From contig JAHHSB010000094.1 of assembly GCA_020025415.1 (NCBI GenBank), positions 1 through 5,469 of the forward strand: DNA of 5,469 nucleotides, in the 5' to 3' direction. Below are positions 5,352-5,469 of this stretch, one piece after another (the first letter of the stretch is position 1; each line of letters starts with the position of its first letter). Source of the DNA: Oscillibacter sp. GTDB taxonomy: Bacteria > Bacillota > Clostridia > Oscillospirales > Oscillospiraceae. Both the position numbers and the translations under genes were made by a program. A model generated the notes under the pieces. It made no database searches. It was not told the origin of the DNA and saw only the letters and a list, made by a program, of their open reading frames with translations.

Positions 5352-5358
5352 CTCCTTT
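5352..5358 (-). promoter_or_regulatory. Ribosome binding site of the thioesterase TTG start
   Basis: AAAGGAG on the minus strand lies ten bases before the TTG at 5339-5341. The spacing is slightly long and the start codon weak, which would give modest translation. The nearby ATG at 5370-5372 is out of frame and upstream of this site. Confidence 0.65.
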
Positions 5359-5393
5359 GTCTCCAGTCTCATCCACCGGAGAGATTTTTGTTC

Positions 5394-5422
5394 AGTTTAG
5401 CACAACTTTCTCCAAAGCTCAA
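5394..5422 (-). promoter_or_regulatory. Promoter of the thioesterase-hydrolase operon
   Basis: On the minus strand, TTGAGC (5422-5417) is followed after 17 bases by TAAACT (5399-5394). A TG one base before the -10 makes it an extended -10 promoter. Transcription would start near 5387, giving a leader of about 46 bases. It is weaker than the xpaC promoter. Confidence 0.65.
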
Positions 5423-5438
5423 GAGGCCAGCGGCGGCA

Positions 5439-5467
5439 TTGACTTTCCGGCCGAGGCTGGGTATGAT
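5439..5467 (+). promoter_or_regulatory. Rightward promoter of a divergent gene beyond the window
   Basis: TTGACT (5439-5444) is followed after exactly 17 bases by TATGAT (5462-5467). Both boxes are one mismatch from consensus. The start point would fall just outside the window. Its -35 is 16 bases from the -35 of the leftward thioesterase promoter, a classic divergent arrangement. Confidence 0.75.
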
Positions 5468-5469
5468 AG

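Overview
The window is GC-rich (clearly above 60% by eye). It encodes families typical of anaerobic gut Firmicutes of the Clostridia class: an XpaC/TelA pair, a DUF6512 membrane protein and a bacterial acyl-ACP thioesterase. Strong purine-rich Shine-Dalgarno sequences, vegetative promoters close to the sigma-A consensus, and GC-stem/U-tract terminators all fit a high-GC Oscillospiraceae/Ruminococcaceae-type chromosome. Assignment below class level is inference. I see no mobile-element, phage, CRISPR, rRNA or tRNA signature.

All seven genes lie on the minus strand, so transcription runs from the right edge to the left. On the right is an operon of an acyl-ACP thioesterase (TTG start, 4571-5341) and an MBL-fold hydrolase (3893-4513). 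It has its own promoter at 5394-5422 and is closed by a terminator hairpin at 3836-3868. Immediately after that hairpin, with only 15 bases between U-tract and start codon, comes a five-helix DUF6512 protein (3290-3820). Two abutting hairpins (3093-3167) end that unit.

The U-tract of the second hairpin runs almost directly into a near-perfect promoter (TTGACC-17-TATAAT, 3063-3091). This promoter drives a second operon: xpaC (2302-3006), a 70-residue two-helix membrane protein (2068-2280), telA (857-2050) and a TPM-domain membrane protein cut by the left edge (1-781). XpaC and TelA are neighbours in many Firmicutes. Here they sit in one tight transcription unit with two further membrane proteins, which suggests a membrane-associated assembly whose biochemical role is not established. 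The tellurite-resistance name of TelA is historical and should not be over-read.

At the right edge a second promoter, TTGACT-17-TATGAT (5439-5467), points rightward out of the window. It sits back-to-back with the thioesterase promoter, so a divergent gene is expected just beyond the end. No gene-free stretch exceeds 300 bases. The longest (3007-3289) holds the leader and promoter of the xpaC operon, the tandem hairpins, and about 120 bases with a weak hairpin but no credible gene.
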